Shown: positions 46,192 through 54,379 of the stretch, piece after piece
How positions within the stretch are numbered: the stretch's first letter is position 1
How the letters are laid out: the number at the start of each line of letters is the position of its first letter
Origin: Micromonospora globbae
Lineage (GTDB): Bacteria; Actinomycetota; Actinomycetes; Mycobacteriales; Micromonosporaceae
Direction: 5' to 3'
Assembly: GCF_003610785.1 (NCBI RefSeq)
Contig: NZ_RAQQ01000005.1
Location: 62,001-126,000, forward strand
Length of the DNA: 64,000 nucleotides
Program-made: the position numbers and the translations under genes
Notes under the pieces: model-generated
The model's input: the letters and a program-made list of their open reading frames with translations, nothing else
What the model was told of the DNA's origin: nothing
Databases searched by the model: none

Positions 46192-46770
46192 CTACAGCGG
46201 CCAGGCGGCGACCCGGTCGTAGCGGGGCCGGGGGCCGGGGTGGCTGCGGGTGAGCACCACCTCGGCCGCCGGCCACTCCGGCCCGAGGTAGCCGTCCAGG
46301 GTGGCCCGGTCCGCGTCGATGTCGGCCCCGTCCACCCGGTCACCGGGCCGGGCGACCGTGAGGTGCGGGCGGAACGGCTTCTCGTCGTACGGCAGGCGGG
46401 CGTGCCGCAGCCGGGAGCGGATCAGGCGGGCCAGGACGGTGAGCGCGTCCACCTCACCGCGTACGTCGACCCAGAGGATCGTGAAGCGACCCCGCCCGAA
46501 CCGGCCGCCGCCGCCCAGCCGCAGTCGCGGGGGCGCCTCCCGGCTGTCGCGGAACCACTGGGCGGCGAGCCCGAGCGCGCTCTCCACGTCGATGAGCCGG
46601 TCCGCCTCGACGTCGCCGAGGAAGGCGAGGGTGAGGTGGGCGTGCGCCGGGTCGGCGAGCCGGACGTTCGTCCCGGCCGCGGACGCCGCCCCGACCCGCA
46701 GGCGGGTGACCTGGGCGGTCAGGTGGGCGACCGCCTCCGCCGGCGGGTAGACCGCGACGAAGAGCCTCAA
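46192..46770 (-). CDS. thpR: RNA 2',3'-cyclic phosphodiesterase (2'-5' RNA ligase family)
   Basis: A 192-residue two-domain 2H phosphoesterase. Both HxT motifs are visible: HLTLAFLG (about residue 45) and HLTVARPG (about 136). The start FVAVYPPAEAVAHLTAQ is typical. It opens 2',3'-cyclic phosphate ends on RNA; ligation in vitro is the reverse activity. The start is a TTG at 46770 with GGTGAGGA upstream; no ATG or GTG fits before the conserved region. It lies 13 bp after the preceding gene on the same strand. Confidence 0.9.
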   Translation of the reverse strand: MRLFVAVYPPAEAVAHLTAQVTRLRVGAASAAGTNVRLADPAHAHLTLAFLGDVEADRLIDVESALGLAAQWFRDSREAPPRLRLGGGGRFGRGRFTILWVDVRGEVDALTVLARLIRSRLRHARLPYDEKPFRPHLTVARPGDRVDGADIDADRATLDGYLGPEWPAAEVVLTRSHPGPRPRYDRVAAWPL

Positions 46771-46783
46771 CCCGTCGACGTCC

Positions 46784-47293
46784 TCACCGGTGCTGCTGGC
46801 GGCGCCCGGTGCGGGCGGCCGGCAGGGTCAGGCCGGCGGCGTGCAGCAGCCCCTCGACCCGCACCCGCTCGATCTCCTGGTCGACGCCGTCCAGCTCGCC
46901 GAGGTGCTCGGTGATGCCGAGGGCACGGCAGGCCATCCGGAGCCGGTCGTCGTACGCCTGGAGGACCGCGCCGTGCCACACCATGGGCCGGCCCGCGCCG
47001 TCGAGTCGTTGGCTCCCGAGCCGACGCAGGTCGGCGGCGAGCTGTTCCAGCGGCCGGCGGCCCTCCCGGTCGAACTCGGACAGGTCGATGTCGCGGGTCA
47101 GCGCGTCGGCCTCGATGGCCTTGTCGAGGCGGGCGATGACGCGACGCTCGCGCCGGCGGTCGCGCCACTCGGTGTAGCCGCAGACCACGCGGTCGATGAT
47201 CTCGTCGGCGCAGAAGAGCAGGGCGATGACCGCAGGCAGGCTGGCCACGGCGAGGAACGCCAGGGCCAGCAGCAGCGCGCGTCCGACACCCAC
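46784..47293 (-). CDS. membrane-anchored protein of unknown function
   Basis: A 169-residue protein with one N-terminal membrane helix (about 4-27, GRALLLALAFLAVASLPAVIALLF) and a charged helical cytoplasmic domain (ADEIIDRVVCGYTEWRDRRRERRV ... LGSQRLDGAGRPMVWHGAVLQAYDDRLRMACRALGI). The last part resembles an HTH-free, family-conserved helical bundle. Start GTG 47293 lies 6 nt after TAGCGT (47300-47305), so the message is probably leaderless. The RNA phosphodiesterase gene follows at 13 bp, so the two may form an operon. Confidence 0.8.
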   Translation of the reverse strand: MGVGRALLLALAFLAVASLPAVIALLFCADEIIDRVVCGYTEWRDRRRERRVIARLDKAIEADALTRDIDLSEFDREGRRPLEQLAADLRRLGSQRLDGAGRPMVWHGAVLQAYDDRLRMACRALGITEHLGELDGVDQEIERVRVEGLLHAAGLTLPAARTGRRQQHR

Positions 47294-47395
47294 GCATCGA
47301 CGCTAAGCTGCCTCGTCCGGCTCCGCCACCGGAATAGCGGCATCCGCGCCATCCGCGCATCCGGACGCCTCGGGCCATCGGAGGTGGACCTGTGG

Positions 47396-47441
47396 AAAGG
47401 GGACCCCCGCTCGACGGAAACCGTTGCGCAGGGGCCCCTCC
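47396..47441. terminator. imperfect hairpin between minus-strand gene end and 5' of the neighbouring gene
   Basis: AGGGGACCCC near 47398-47407 and GGGGCCCCT near 47430-47438 form an imperfect stem just past the MFS stop (47446). Confidence 0.4.
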
Positions 47442-47445
47442 GTGC

Positions 47446-48708
47446 TCAGCTCTCGGTCTGCGTCACATAGAACCGCGGCATCGGCAGCACCCGGAACCGG
47501 ATCCGGGCGCCGGAGCGGCGCAGCTGCCAGGTCAGTGCGAGCAGCGCCGTGGCCAGCGAGATCAGGCCGCCGATCCAGATGGCGGCGCCAGCGCCGAACG
47601 TCTCGGCAACCCAGCCGATCACCGGCGCGCCGACCGGGTTGGTGCCGAGGAACACCAGCACCCACAGGGCCATGACCCGCCCGCGGAACGCGGCGTCCAC
47701 GCCGAGCTGCACCCGCTGGTTGGCGGCCTGGGCGAAGAAGACCATGAAGAACCCGGTCGGCACCAGCAGCGCCACGACCAGCCAGTACGTCGGGGCGAGC
47801 CCGACCAGCGTCCCGAAGGTCGCGCAGGCGATGGCGGCGCCCAGCACCAGCCAGACCGAGGGCCGGCTGCGCCGCCCGGTGCCCGACAGCGCCCCGCCGA
47901 GCGCACCGACGGCCAGCGCGGTGCTGAACAGGCCGAACGAGGCGGCGCCGGTGTTGAACACGGTCTTGGCCAGTGCCGCCAGGGTGAGCTGGAAGTTGAA
48001 CAGCGACATGCCGATCACCGACATGATCACCATGGGGAGCAGCAGGTCGGAGCGCCTCCAGACGTACCGCAGCCCGTCGACCACCCGGGCCTCGGCCCGC
48101 TCGTCGCGCGGCGGGAGCGCCTCCCGGTGCAGCTCGGAGGTCCGCATCCGCACCACGTTCACGAGCGGGGCGATCGAGCTGAGCGCGGTGAAGAGGAAGA
48201 CGGGGCCGACGTCGAAGGCCGCGATGGCGAGACCGGCGAGGGCCGGGCCGACGATCCGCGCGGAGTTGAACACGGCCGCGTTGAGCGAGAGCGCGTTCGG
48301 CAGCAGCGACACGCCGACCAGCTCGGAGACGAAGGCCTGCCGGACCGGCGTCTCGACCGCGTTCGCGACGCCGAGGAGGAGGGCGAACGCGAACACGTGC
48401 CAGATCTCGACCAGGCCGGTGAGGACCAGCAGGCTCATGCCGAGCGCCAGCACGGTCCACAGGGCGTTCGCGGCGAAGAGCAGGATCCGCTTGTCGTAGC
48501 GGTCGGCGAGCCGGCCGGAGATCAGGGTGAGCAGCAGTACGGGCGTGAACTGGAGCGCGGTCACCACGCCGAGCGCGGTGGCGGAGTTGTCGGAGAGGTC
48601 GAGTACGAGCCAGTCCTGGGCGATGTACATCATCCAGACGCCGAGCAGCTTGATGAGCTGCCCGGTGGCGAAGAGCCGGTAGTTGCGGACCTGTAGGGAC
48701 TGGAACAT
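47446..48708 (-). CDS. MFS transporter regulated by adjacent MarR protein
   Basis: A 420-residue MFS_3-type exporter with about twelve membrane helices. It starts FQSLQVRNYRLFATGQLIKLLGVWMMYIAQDWLVL, the classic N-terminus, and has the A motif SGRLADRYDKRILLFAA. The substrate is probably a drug or secondary metabolite. ATG 48708 begins the conserved sequence; an upstream GTG (48729) overlaps a TAGAGT -10-like hexamer. It lies 95 bp downstream of the MarR gene on the same strand, so the regulator very likely controls it. Confidence 0.9.
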   Translation of the reverse strand: MFQSLQVRNYRLFATGQLIKLLGVWMMYIAQDWLVLDLSDNSATALGVVTALQFTPVLLLTLISGRLADRYDKRILLFAANALWTVLALGMSLLVLTGLVEIWHVFAFALLLGVANAVETPVRQAFVSELVGVSLLPNALSLNAAVFNSARIVGPALAGLAIAAFDVGPVFLFTALSSIAPLVNVVRMRTSELHREALPPRDERAEARVVDGLRYVWRRSDLLLPMVIMSVIGMSLFNFQLTLAALAKTVFNTGAASFGLFSTALAVGALGGALSGTGRRSRPSVWLVLGAAIACATFGTLVGLAPTYWLVVALLVPTGFFMVFFAQAANQRVQLGVDAAFRGRVMALWVLVFLGTNPVGAPVIGWVAETFGAGAAIWIGGLISLATALLALTWQLRRSGARIRFRVLPMPRFYVTQTES

Positions 48709-48803
48709 GGTGCTCAACCTGGCCTGCACTCTAGGTGCGCCTCCTCAAGTCGTACGCGTCATCGACGACGGACGGCGCGGACCCGGTGGCGCGGGCGCGT
48801 GGC

Positions 48804-49253
48804 TCAGGCGCGAGCGATCTGCTGGAGGACCTCGGCGGCCCTCCGCAACGTCTCCCTGTCGGCCTCGGTGAGTTCGGCCAGCCGGTTGGCCAGCCATTCG
48901 TTACGGGCTCGCTCGAACTGTTCGAGCACCGCCCGTCCCCCCTCGGTCGGCGCGAGGATGACCTGGCGGCCGTCGGTCGGATGGGGTGTGCGCTGCACGA
49001 GGCCGCGCTCCTCCAGCTTCGCGACGATCCTGGTCATCGTCGGCGGCTGCACCCGCTCGACGTCGGCCAGCTCCCGGGGCGTCAGCGCGCCCGCGAGGTG
49101 CAGGCTGGTGAGCGCCGAGAGCTGGGTGGCCGTCAGGTCGCCGACGGGCCGGGCCTGCCGGACCCGCCGGTTGAGTCGGGTGATCGCATCACGCAGCTGG
49201 GGAGCCAGCTGCGCCGGTGGCACGCGTTTCGCAGTCACCGTCCGCTCCGTCAC
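48804..49253 (-). CDS. MarR-family transcriptional repressor
   Basis: A 149-residue winged-helix repressor. The DNA-binding part is LTPRELADVERVQPPTMTRIVAKLEERGLVQRTPHPTDGRQVILAPT, with the conserved DGR wing. N- and C-terminal helices give the dimer interface. GTG 49253 is placed 7 nt after the TATGCT -10 hexamer (leaderless); ATG 49265 is a possible longer start. An AT-rich palindrome at 49256-49270 overlaps that hexamer, an ideal self-repression site. It most likely represses itself and the downstream MFS exporter gene and is released by a small ligand. Confidence 0.92.
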   Translation of the reverse strand: MTERTVTAKRVPPAQLAPQLRDAITRLNRRVRQARPVGDLTATQLSALTSLHLAGALTPRELADVERVQPPTMTRIVAKLEERGLVQRTPHPTDGRQVILAPTEGGRAVLEQFERARNEWLANRLAELTEADRETLRRAAEVLQQIARA

Positions 49254-49255
49254 GA

Positions 49256-49270
49256 TAGTTAGCATAACTA
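49256..49270. promoter_or_regulatory. MarR operator-like palindrome over the -10
   Basis: TAGTTA-gca-TAACTA is a perfect palindrome of 6-bp half-sites in an otherwise GC-rich region. It contains the TATGCT hexamer of the MarR promoter. A related CATGGCTAAG half-site lies just to the right. Confidence 0.7.
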
Positions 49271-49316
49271 ATGAGCATGGCTAAGGACGTAAGATATGAC
49301 CAGGCTCACGGGACTT

Positions 49317-49370
49317 ACGTCCCGCCCCGGGGTCGGAGGTCCGGTTCCACCGGCCCCGGGGCGCGGACGT
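49317..49370. terminator. long hairpin at the NCS2 permease stop
   Basis: Outer arms ACGTCC (49317-49322) and GGACGT (49365-49370) and inner perfect arms CGCCCCGGGG (49323-49332) and CCCCGGGGCG (49354-49363) stack into one stem. It would stop permease transcription before the MarR operator. Confidence 0.7.
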
Positions 49371-50842
49371 CACAGCACCACGGACTCGACGGGCCCGCGC
49401 AGGAAGTAGACGACGAAGAGCACGGCCACCGCGTACAGCAGCGGGTGCACCTCGCGGCCCTTCCCCTTGACCAGCTTCAACAGGACGAACGTGATCACGC
49501 CGGCCCCGATCCCGTTGGAGATCGAGTAGGTGAACGGCATGAGGACGATCGTGAGGAACGCCGGGATGCCGATCTCGTAGTCGGACCAGTCGATCGTCCG
49601 CACGGCGGTCATCATGAGGAAGCCGACCACGACCAGCGCGATGGAGGCCGCCTCGAACGGCACCACCACCACGAGCGGCGTCAGGAACATGGCGAGCAGG
49701 AACAGCGCGCCGGTGACCAGGTTGGCCACACCCGTCCGGGCGCCCTCCGCCACACCGGCGGCGCTCTCGATGTACGCGGTGTTGCTGGAGGTGCTCGCCG
49801 CACCACCCGCGGCCGCGGCGATCGAGTCGACCAGCAGGATCTCCTTCGCCCGCGGCGGGGTGCCCCGCTCGTCGAGCATGTCGCCCTCCTGGCCGATCGC
49901 GACCATCGTGCCCATCGTGTCGAAGAAGTCCGCCACGAGCAGGGTGAAGACGAACATCAGCACGACGAGCCAGCCGGCGCGGGTCCACGAGCCGAGCACG
50001 TTGAAGTTGCCCAGCAGCGACAGGTCCGGCACGTCCACCACCGTCTTCGGCAGCTCGGGGACGTTCAGCGACCAGCCGCTCGGGTTGGGCTTGCCGTCGA
50101 CCACCGACGGCCCGACCTTCGCGATCGCCTCGACGATGATCGCCAGCACGGTCGAGCCGATGATCCCGATCAGGATCGCGCCCCGCACCCGACGGACCAC
50201 CAGCACCAGCGTGACCAGCAGCCCGACCACGAAGACCAGCAGCGGCCAACTGGCCAGCTTGCCGCCCATGCCCAGCTCGACCGGGACCGTCGTGTTCGCG
50301 ACGTCCGGGATGCGGCGGACGAAGCCGGCGTCGACCAGACCGATGATCGTCAGGAAGAGGCCGATGCCCACGCCGATCGCCGTCTTCAGCTGGGTCGGCA
50401 CCGAGCGGAACACGGCGGTACGCAGACCGGTCAGCACCAGGATCGCGATGATCACACCTTCGATCACCACGAGGCCCATCGCGTCGGCCCAGGTCATCTC
50501 CGGTGCGATCTCGTACGCGACCAGCGCGTTCACGCCGAGGCCGGCGGCGAGCGCCAGCGGGAACCGGCCGACCACGCCCATGAGGATCGTCATGACACCG
50601 GCGACGAGCGCCGTCGCCGCGGCGATCGCCGGGATCGGAAGGGTCTTGCCGTCGCCGTCGACGGCACTGCCGAGGATGAGCGGGTTGAGCACCACGATGT
50701 ACGCCATCGTGAAGAAGGTCGCCAGACCACCGCGTACCTCGCGGCTCAGCGTCGAGCCGCGGGCGGAGATCTCGAAGAACCGGTCGAATCCGTTACGCGG
50801 GGGGTGGGGTGGTGTGCCGTTGTCGGGCGGCGCTACTGCCAT
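49370..50842 (-). CDS. NCS2-family purine/xanthine permease (AzgA/PbuG group)
   Basis: A 490-residue nucleobase:proton symporter with about 13-14 membrane helices. Signature regions: REVRGGLATFFTMAYIVVLNP (TM1), ALAAGLGVNALVAYEI, DFFDTMGTMVAIGQEGDM and the motif SSNTAYIESAAGVAEGARTGV that contains the family glutamate near the substrate site. It most likely imports adenine, guanine or hypoxanthine. ATG 50842 has a weak AGGAC ribosome site. It is divergent from the DUF2530 gene and has no purine operon around it. Confidence 0.92.
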   Translation of the reverse strand: MAVAPPDNGTPPHPPRNGFDRFFEISARGSTLSREVRGGLATFFTMAYIVVLNPLILGSAVDGDGKTLPIPAIAAATALVAGVMTILMGVVGRFPLALAAGLGVNALVAYEIAPEMTWADAMGLVVIEGVIIAILVLTGLRTAVFRSVPTQLKTAIGVGIGLFLTIIGLVDAGFVRRIPDVANTTVPVELGMGGKLASWPLLVFVVGLLVTLVLVVRRVRGAILIGIIGSTVLAIIVEAIAKVGPSVVDGKPNPSGWSLNVPELPKTVVDVPDLSLLGNFNVLGSWTRAGWLVVLMFVFTLLVADFFDTMGTMVAIGQEGDMLDERGTPPRAKEILLVDSIAAAAGGAASTSSNTAYIESAAGVAEGARTGVANLVTGALFLLAMFLTPLVVVVPFEAASIALVVVGFLMMTAVRTIDWSDYEIGIPAFLTIVLMPFTYSISNGIGAGVITFVLLKLVKGKGREVHPLLYAVAVLFVVYFLRGPVESVVL

Positions 50843-50918
50843 CAGGTCCTCGCAGGTGATCTTCGGGTCGTCGCGCGCATCGTCCCAGATCAGCGGTCAG
50901 GCAGGAAAGTTGATCGCG

Positions 50919-50924
50919 TACGCT
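50919..50924 (+). promoter_or_regulatory. -10 hexamer, leaderless type
   Basis: TACGCT ends 6 nt before GTG 50931. Confidence 0.5.
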
Positions 50925-50930
50925 TGCCGC

Positions 50931-51182
50931 GTGCCGACCCCGCAGCAGCCGCGGCCCGAGCCGCTCGATCCGCCGATGGTGCCGTTCGCCCTCGCCGGAA
51001 TGGCCGGCTGGGCGGTCGCCGGGTTGGTGCTGCTGGTCTTCTTCCGCGACTGGCTCACCGAGCACGACCACGAGAGCTGGCTCTGGATCTGCCTGGCCGG
51101 TTTTCTCTGGGGGATCCCCGGTCTCGCGGTGATGATGCGGCACGACGCGAACCGGCGTCGCCGCCGCGCCGCCGGCCGCTGA
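50931..51182 (+). CDS. DUF2530 small membrane protein
   Basis: An 83-residue protein with two membrane helices (about 15-36 and 50-66: VPFALAGMAGWAVAGLVLLVF and ESWLWICLAGFLWGIPGLAVM) and a basic tail RHDANRRRRRAAGR. It matches DUF2530, an actinobacterial family of unknown role. GTG 50931 is 6 nt after a -10 hexamer. It is tail-to-tail with the DUF3027 gene, 5 bp apart, a pairing I remember as conserved in actinobacteria. Confidence 0.88.
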   Translation: MPTPQQPRPEPLDPPMVPFALAGMAGWAVAGLVLLVFFRDWLTEHDHESWLWICLAGFLWGIPGLAVMMRHDANRRRRRAAGR

Positions 51183-51187
51183 CCCCG

Positions 51188-52027
51188 TCAGGGGTGGCCG
51201 TACGGCTCCGACGGCTCGGCCGCCTCGACCGACCCCGGCGCCCGGCTGACGGCGATCGTCTCCACGGCGCTGTCGTCGTAGACGGTGGGCATCTCGTCGA
51301 CGGACGTCTCGGCCGCCTCGATGAGGGTCTCCGAGTGCGCGCCGCAGCCGTGGTCGGCGCTCACCACCCGACCGTCGTCCGGGGCGTAGAAGTTGCCGCA
51401 GGCGCCGAAGGCCTGCCGTAGGGAGCCGGCCAGCGGCAGGTAGAAGCCGCAGGTGCCGCAGCGGGCCGACGCCGGTGCCGACGTGGAGATCGGGGCGGAC
51501 GGGCCGTGGTCGCCGTCGTACCACCGCTGGGCGGCCTCGGCGCGCCCCTGCCGGGACAGCACCCGCGCCCGGCCCAGCCCCAGCTCCCACGCGGTCTCCT
51601 CGACCGCCGGGTCGTCGGAGAGCACGTAGCCGGGGACGAGGCGCTCGTCGTCGGGCGGGGTGGGCAGCAGGTCGCCGGGGCCCAGGTCGCCCGGCTTGAG
51701 CCGCTCCTGCCACGGAAGCCAGCCGGGAGCGAGGAGCGCGTCGGTGCCGGGCAGCAGCACGGTCTCGCAGATGGTCACGTTGCGGCTGCGGGGCACCCGG
51801 GTGACGGTGACCGCCCAGCGCCAGCCCCGGTAGCCAGCCAGCTTGCACTCGAAGTAGTGCGTCACCAGCCGCTCGCCCTCGGCCACCGCCTGGAGGTGAT
51901 CGCCGACGTCGGACGGGTCCACCTCGGTGATGCCGGCGCGCGCCACGTCGACCGCGGCGGCGCAGATCTGGTCGAGACGGGCGGCACGGGTGGAGGCGGG
52001 CCTGGTCACCCGACCATTGTTCCCCAT
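51188..52027 (-). CDS. DUF3027 protein with Cys-rich zinc-ribbon-like site
   Basis: A 279-residue protein of the actinobacterial DUF3027 family. The N-terminal part ends YFECKLAGYRGWRWAVTVTRVPRSRNVTICETVLLPG. The middle has CGTCGFYLPLAGSLRQAFGACGNFY and HGCGAHSE, five Cys and a His in a zinc-binding-like spacing. The C-terminus is Glu/Ser/Pro-rich. ATG 52027 follows AGGAGG. Function unknown; the metal site suggests a nucleic-acid or regulatory role. Convergent with the DUF2530 gene. Confidence 0.88.
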   Translation of the reverse strand: MGNNGRVTRPASTRAARLDQICAAAVDVARAGITEVDPSDVGDHLQAVAEGERLVTHYFECKLAGYRGWRWAVTVTRVPRSRNVTICETVLLPGTDALLAPGWLPWQERLKPGDLGPGDLLPTPPDDERLVPGYVLSDDPAVEETAWELGLGRARVLSRQGRAEAAQRWYDGDHGPSAPISTSAPASARCGTCGFYLPLAGSLRQAFGACGNFYAPDDGRVVSADHGCGAHSETLIEAAETSVDEMPTVYDDSAVETIAVSRAPGSVEAAEPSEPYGHP

Positions 52028-52115
52028 GCCTACGCCTCCTGCGACAGGGACTCCCCGACCACGTTCTGCGCACATGGTGCGGCACGGGAGGATCAGATGG
52101 GCGAGGATGGTGCAC

Positions 52116-53732
52116 ATGCCGCTGTCCTCCCGCCCTAAGCGATCCGTCCTCGGGCGGACCGTCGGCACCGGCATCCGCTTCGTCCGGCTGCTGCTGCGCG
52201 GCTCGATCGGCAGCGGCCGGTGGGTGACCCGGCGGGCCGTCCGGGTCCGGGCCCGTGGTGCGGGTGGCGAGGTCGGGATGGTCCGCCTCTTCGACCTGCA
52301 CGCGGTCTCCTGCGCCGGGGACACGCTGATCGCCATCGGCCTGGCGGGGACGATCTTCTTCAACGTGCCGCTCGGCGAGGCGCGCAGCAAGGTGGCGCTC
52401 TACCTGCTGGTGACCATGGTGCCGTTCGCCATGCTCGCGCCCGTGGTCGGGCCGCTGCTCGACCACTTCCGGCACGGCCGCCGGTACGCGCTGGCCGCCA
52501 CCATGCTCGGTCGGGCGTTCCTCGCCTGGCTGATCTCCGACTACATCCACGGCTTCGGGCTCTATCCGGCGGCCTTCGGGGTGCTGGCGCTCTCCCGGGC
52601 GTACGGGGTGGCGCGCTCGGCCGCCGTACCGCGGCTGCTTCCCGACGGGCTGGGCCTGTCCCAGGTGGGCGCACGGGCGAGCGTCTACGGCACGGTGGCC
52701 GGCGCGCTGGTCGCCCCGATCGGCCTGGCCGCGTTCTGGTTCGGGCCGCAGTGGCCGCTGCGGGTCGCGTCCGTGATCTTCCTGGTCGGCATGGTGATCG
52801 CGCTGCGGCTGCCACCGAGGGCCGACTCGGAGCCGCCGGAGCGGGTGCCCCGCCCGCTGCGGGCGCTGCTCCGCCGCTCCGGCGACCGGCCGCTGGGCCG
52901 CGGGCGCCCGGCGGGCCGTCTGGTGATCGCCTCCCTGATCGGGGCGGCCACCCTGCGCGCGCTCTACGGCTTCCTGCTGCTGTTCCTGGCCTTCGCCATC
53001 AAGAAGGGCGATCTCACGACGGCCGCGTTCGGCCGCGACCTCACCGACGAGGCGGCGCTCGGCCTGGTCGGCGCGGCACTGGCCGTGGGGACCTTCCTGG
53101 CCACCGCCATCGGCACCCGGCTGCGCATCCACCGTCCGGCCGCCATCCAGTCCAGCAGCATGATCATCGTGGCGGGCGTGGCGGTGCTCGCCGTGGTGAA
53201 GTTCTCGCTGCCCATGGTCGCCCTGCTCTGCCTGGTCACCGCGCTGTTCAGCGGCGTCGCCAAGCTGGCCGTGGACGCGTCGATCCAGGAGCGCATCCCG
53301 GAACGGCTGCGGGCCAGCTCCTTCGCCCACTCGGAGACGGTGCTGATGCTCGCGTTCGTGGCCGGCGGCGGCCTCGGGCTGGTCCCGTTCAACGGCCTGA
53401 CCGGCATCGCGGTCGCCGCCGGGGTCGGCGTGCTCGCCGCCGTGCGCGGGGTGCTCGTGGCGGCCCGGTTGCGCGGCGAGCGCCTCGCCGGCCGCCCGCT
53501 CGGCGACGACGAGCTGATCGACGAGTCGAGCGACGACCTCACCGGCGGCGCCGGGCCGGAGGGCGACGATCCCCGCCCGACGTCGCCCCCTCCGGCGCCC
53601 AGTGAGACCGCCGGCTACGAGCCGGGGCTCGCCCCACCCGGCTACCACATCTACCGTCCCTCGTCGGCAGTCGGCGGCGCGGGCGGGAGCGACGACGAGT
53701 CCCGCCGGGGGCCGCGCGGGCCGGTGTCGTGA
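52116..53732 (+). CDS. MFS-like multi-pass membrane protein
   Basis: A 538-residue protein with a basic start and about eleven membrane helices between residues 55 and 445, most similar to MFS transporters that lack an evident substrate signature (AGDTLIAIGLAGTIFFNVPLGEARSKV, PVVGPLLDHFRHGRRYALA and the middle loop EPPERVPRPLRALLRRSGD). The C-terminal ~90 residues are Asp/Pro/Gly-rich and end PPGYHIYRPSSAVGG, probably cytoplasmic. ATG 52116 was chosen; two codons upstream are also possible. Its stop overlaps the mqnB start by 4 bp, so they are coupled. Confidence 0.85.
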   Translation: MPLSSRPKRSVLGRTVGTGIRFVRLLLRGSIGSGRWVTRRAVRVRARGAGGEVGMVRLFDLHAVSCAGDTLIAIGLAGTIFFNVPLGEARSKVALYLLVTMVPFAMLAPVVGPLLDHFRHGRRYALAATMLGRAFLAWLISDYIHGFGLYPAAFGVLALSRAYGVARSAAVPRLLPDGLGLSQVGARASVYGTVAGALVAPIGLAAFWFGPQWPLRVASVIFLVGMVIALRLPPRADSEPPERVPRPLRALLRRSGDRPLGRGRPAGRLVIASLIGAATLRALYGFLLLFLAFAIKKGDLTTAAFGRDLTDEAALGLVGAALAVGTFLATAIGTRLRIHRPAAIQSSSMIIVAGVAVLAVVKFSLPMVALLCLVTALFSGVAKLAVDASIQERIPERLRASSFAHSETVLMLAFVAGGGLGLVPFNGLTGIAVAAGVGVLAAVRGVLVAARLRGERLAGRPLGDDELIDESSDDLTGGAGPEGDDPRPTSPPPAPSETAGYEPGLAPPGYHIYRPSSAVGGAGGSDDESRRGPRGPVS

Positions 53733-54379
53733 GCGGTCTGCTGGTGGTCACCGCCGTACCCGCCGAGGCGGACGCGATCCGGGCGGGCCTCACCGATCCC
53801 GCGGTGACCGTAGCCCCGGTGGGGGTGGGCCCGGCCGTCGCGGCTGCGGCCACGGCGCGGCTGCTGGCGCTGGCCGAGGCGGCCGGCCGGCCGTACCGGG
53901 CCGTGGTCAGTGCCGGCGTGGCGGGCGGCTTCGCCGAACGGGTCGCGGTCGGCGGCACCGTGCTGGCCACGGCGAGCATCGCCGCCGACCTCGGCGCCGA
54001 GTCCCCGGACGGCTTCATCCCGATCGACGCGCTCGGCATGCCGCCGGCGCTCCTGGGCGGCGGCAGCACGATGCCCGCCGACCCGGATCTGCTGGCCGCG
54101 CTCCGGGCGGCGCTGCCGGAGGCCACGGTCGGGCCGGTGCTCACCGTCAACACGGTGACCGGCACCGCGGCGAGCACCGCGGCGCTCAGCCGCCGCTACC
54201 CGGACGCCGTGGCCGAGGCCATGGAGGGGTACGGCGTGGCGGTGGCCGCCGCCCAGGCCGGGCTGCCCTTCGCCGAGCTGCGTACCGTCTCCAACCCCAT
54301 CGGCCCCCGCGACCGGGGCGCCTGGCGGATGCGCGAGGCGCTCGCCGCCCTGACCGAGGCCGCCCCCGCCCTGTCATGA
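53729..54379 (+). CDS. mqnB: futalosine hydrolase
   Basis: A 216-residue enzyme cleaving futalosine (or aminofutalosine) to dehypoxanthine futalosine and a purine base in the alternative menaquinone pathway. It is of the nucleoside-phosphorylase fold: GVGPAVAAAATARLLA (start of the fold), SAGVAGGFAERVAVGGTVLA, the EAMEGYGVAVAAAQAGLPFAELRTVSNPIGPRD segment with the catalytic Glu, typical of MTA/SAH nucleosidase-like proteins. GTG 53729 is coupled to the MFS gene. mqnD is 1.5 kb downstream; other mqn genes are not in the window. Confidence 0.92.
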   Translation: MSGLLVVTAVPAEADAIRAGLTDPAVTVAPVGVGPAVAAAATARLLALAEAAGRPYRAVVSAGVAGGFAERVAVGGTVLATASIAADLGAESPDGFIPIDALGMPPALLGGGSTMPADPDLLAALRAALPEATVGPVLTVNTVTGTAASTAALSRRYPDAVAEAMEGYGVAVAAAQAGLPFAELRTVSNPIGPRDRGAWRMREALAALTEAAPALS

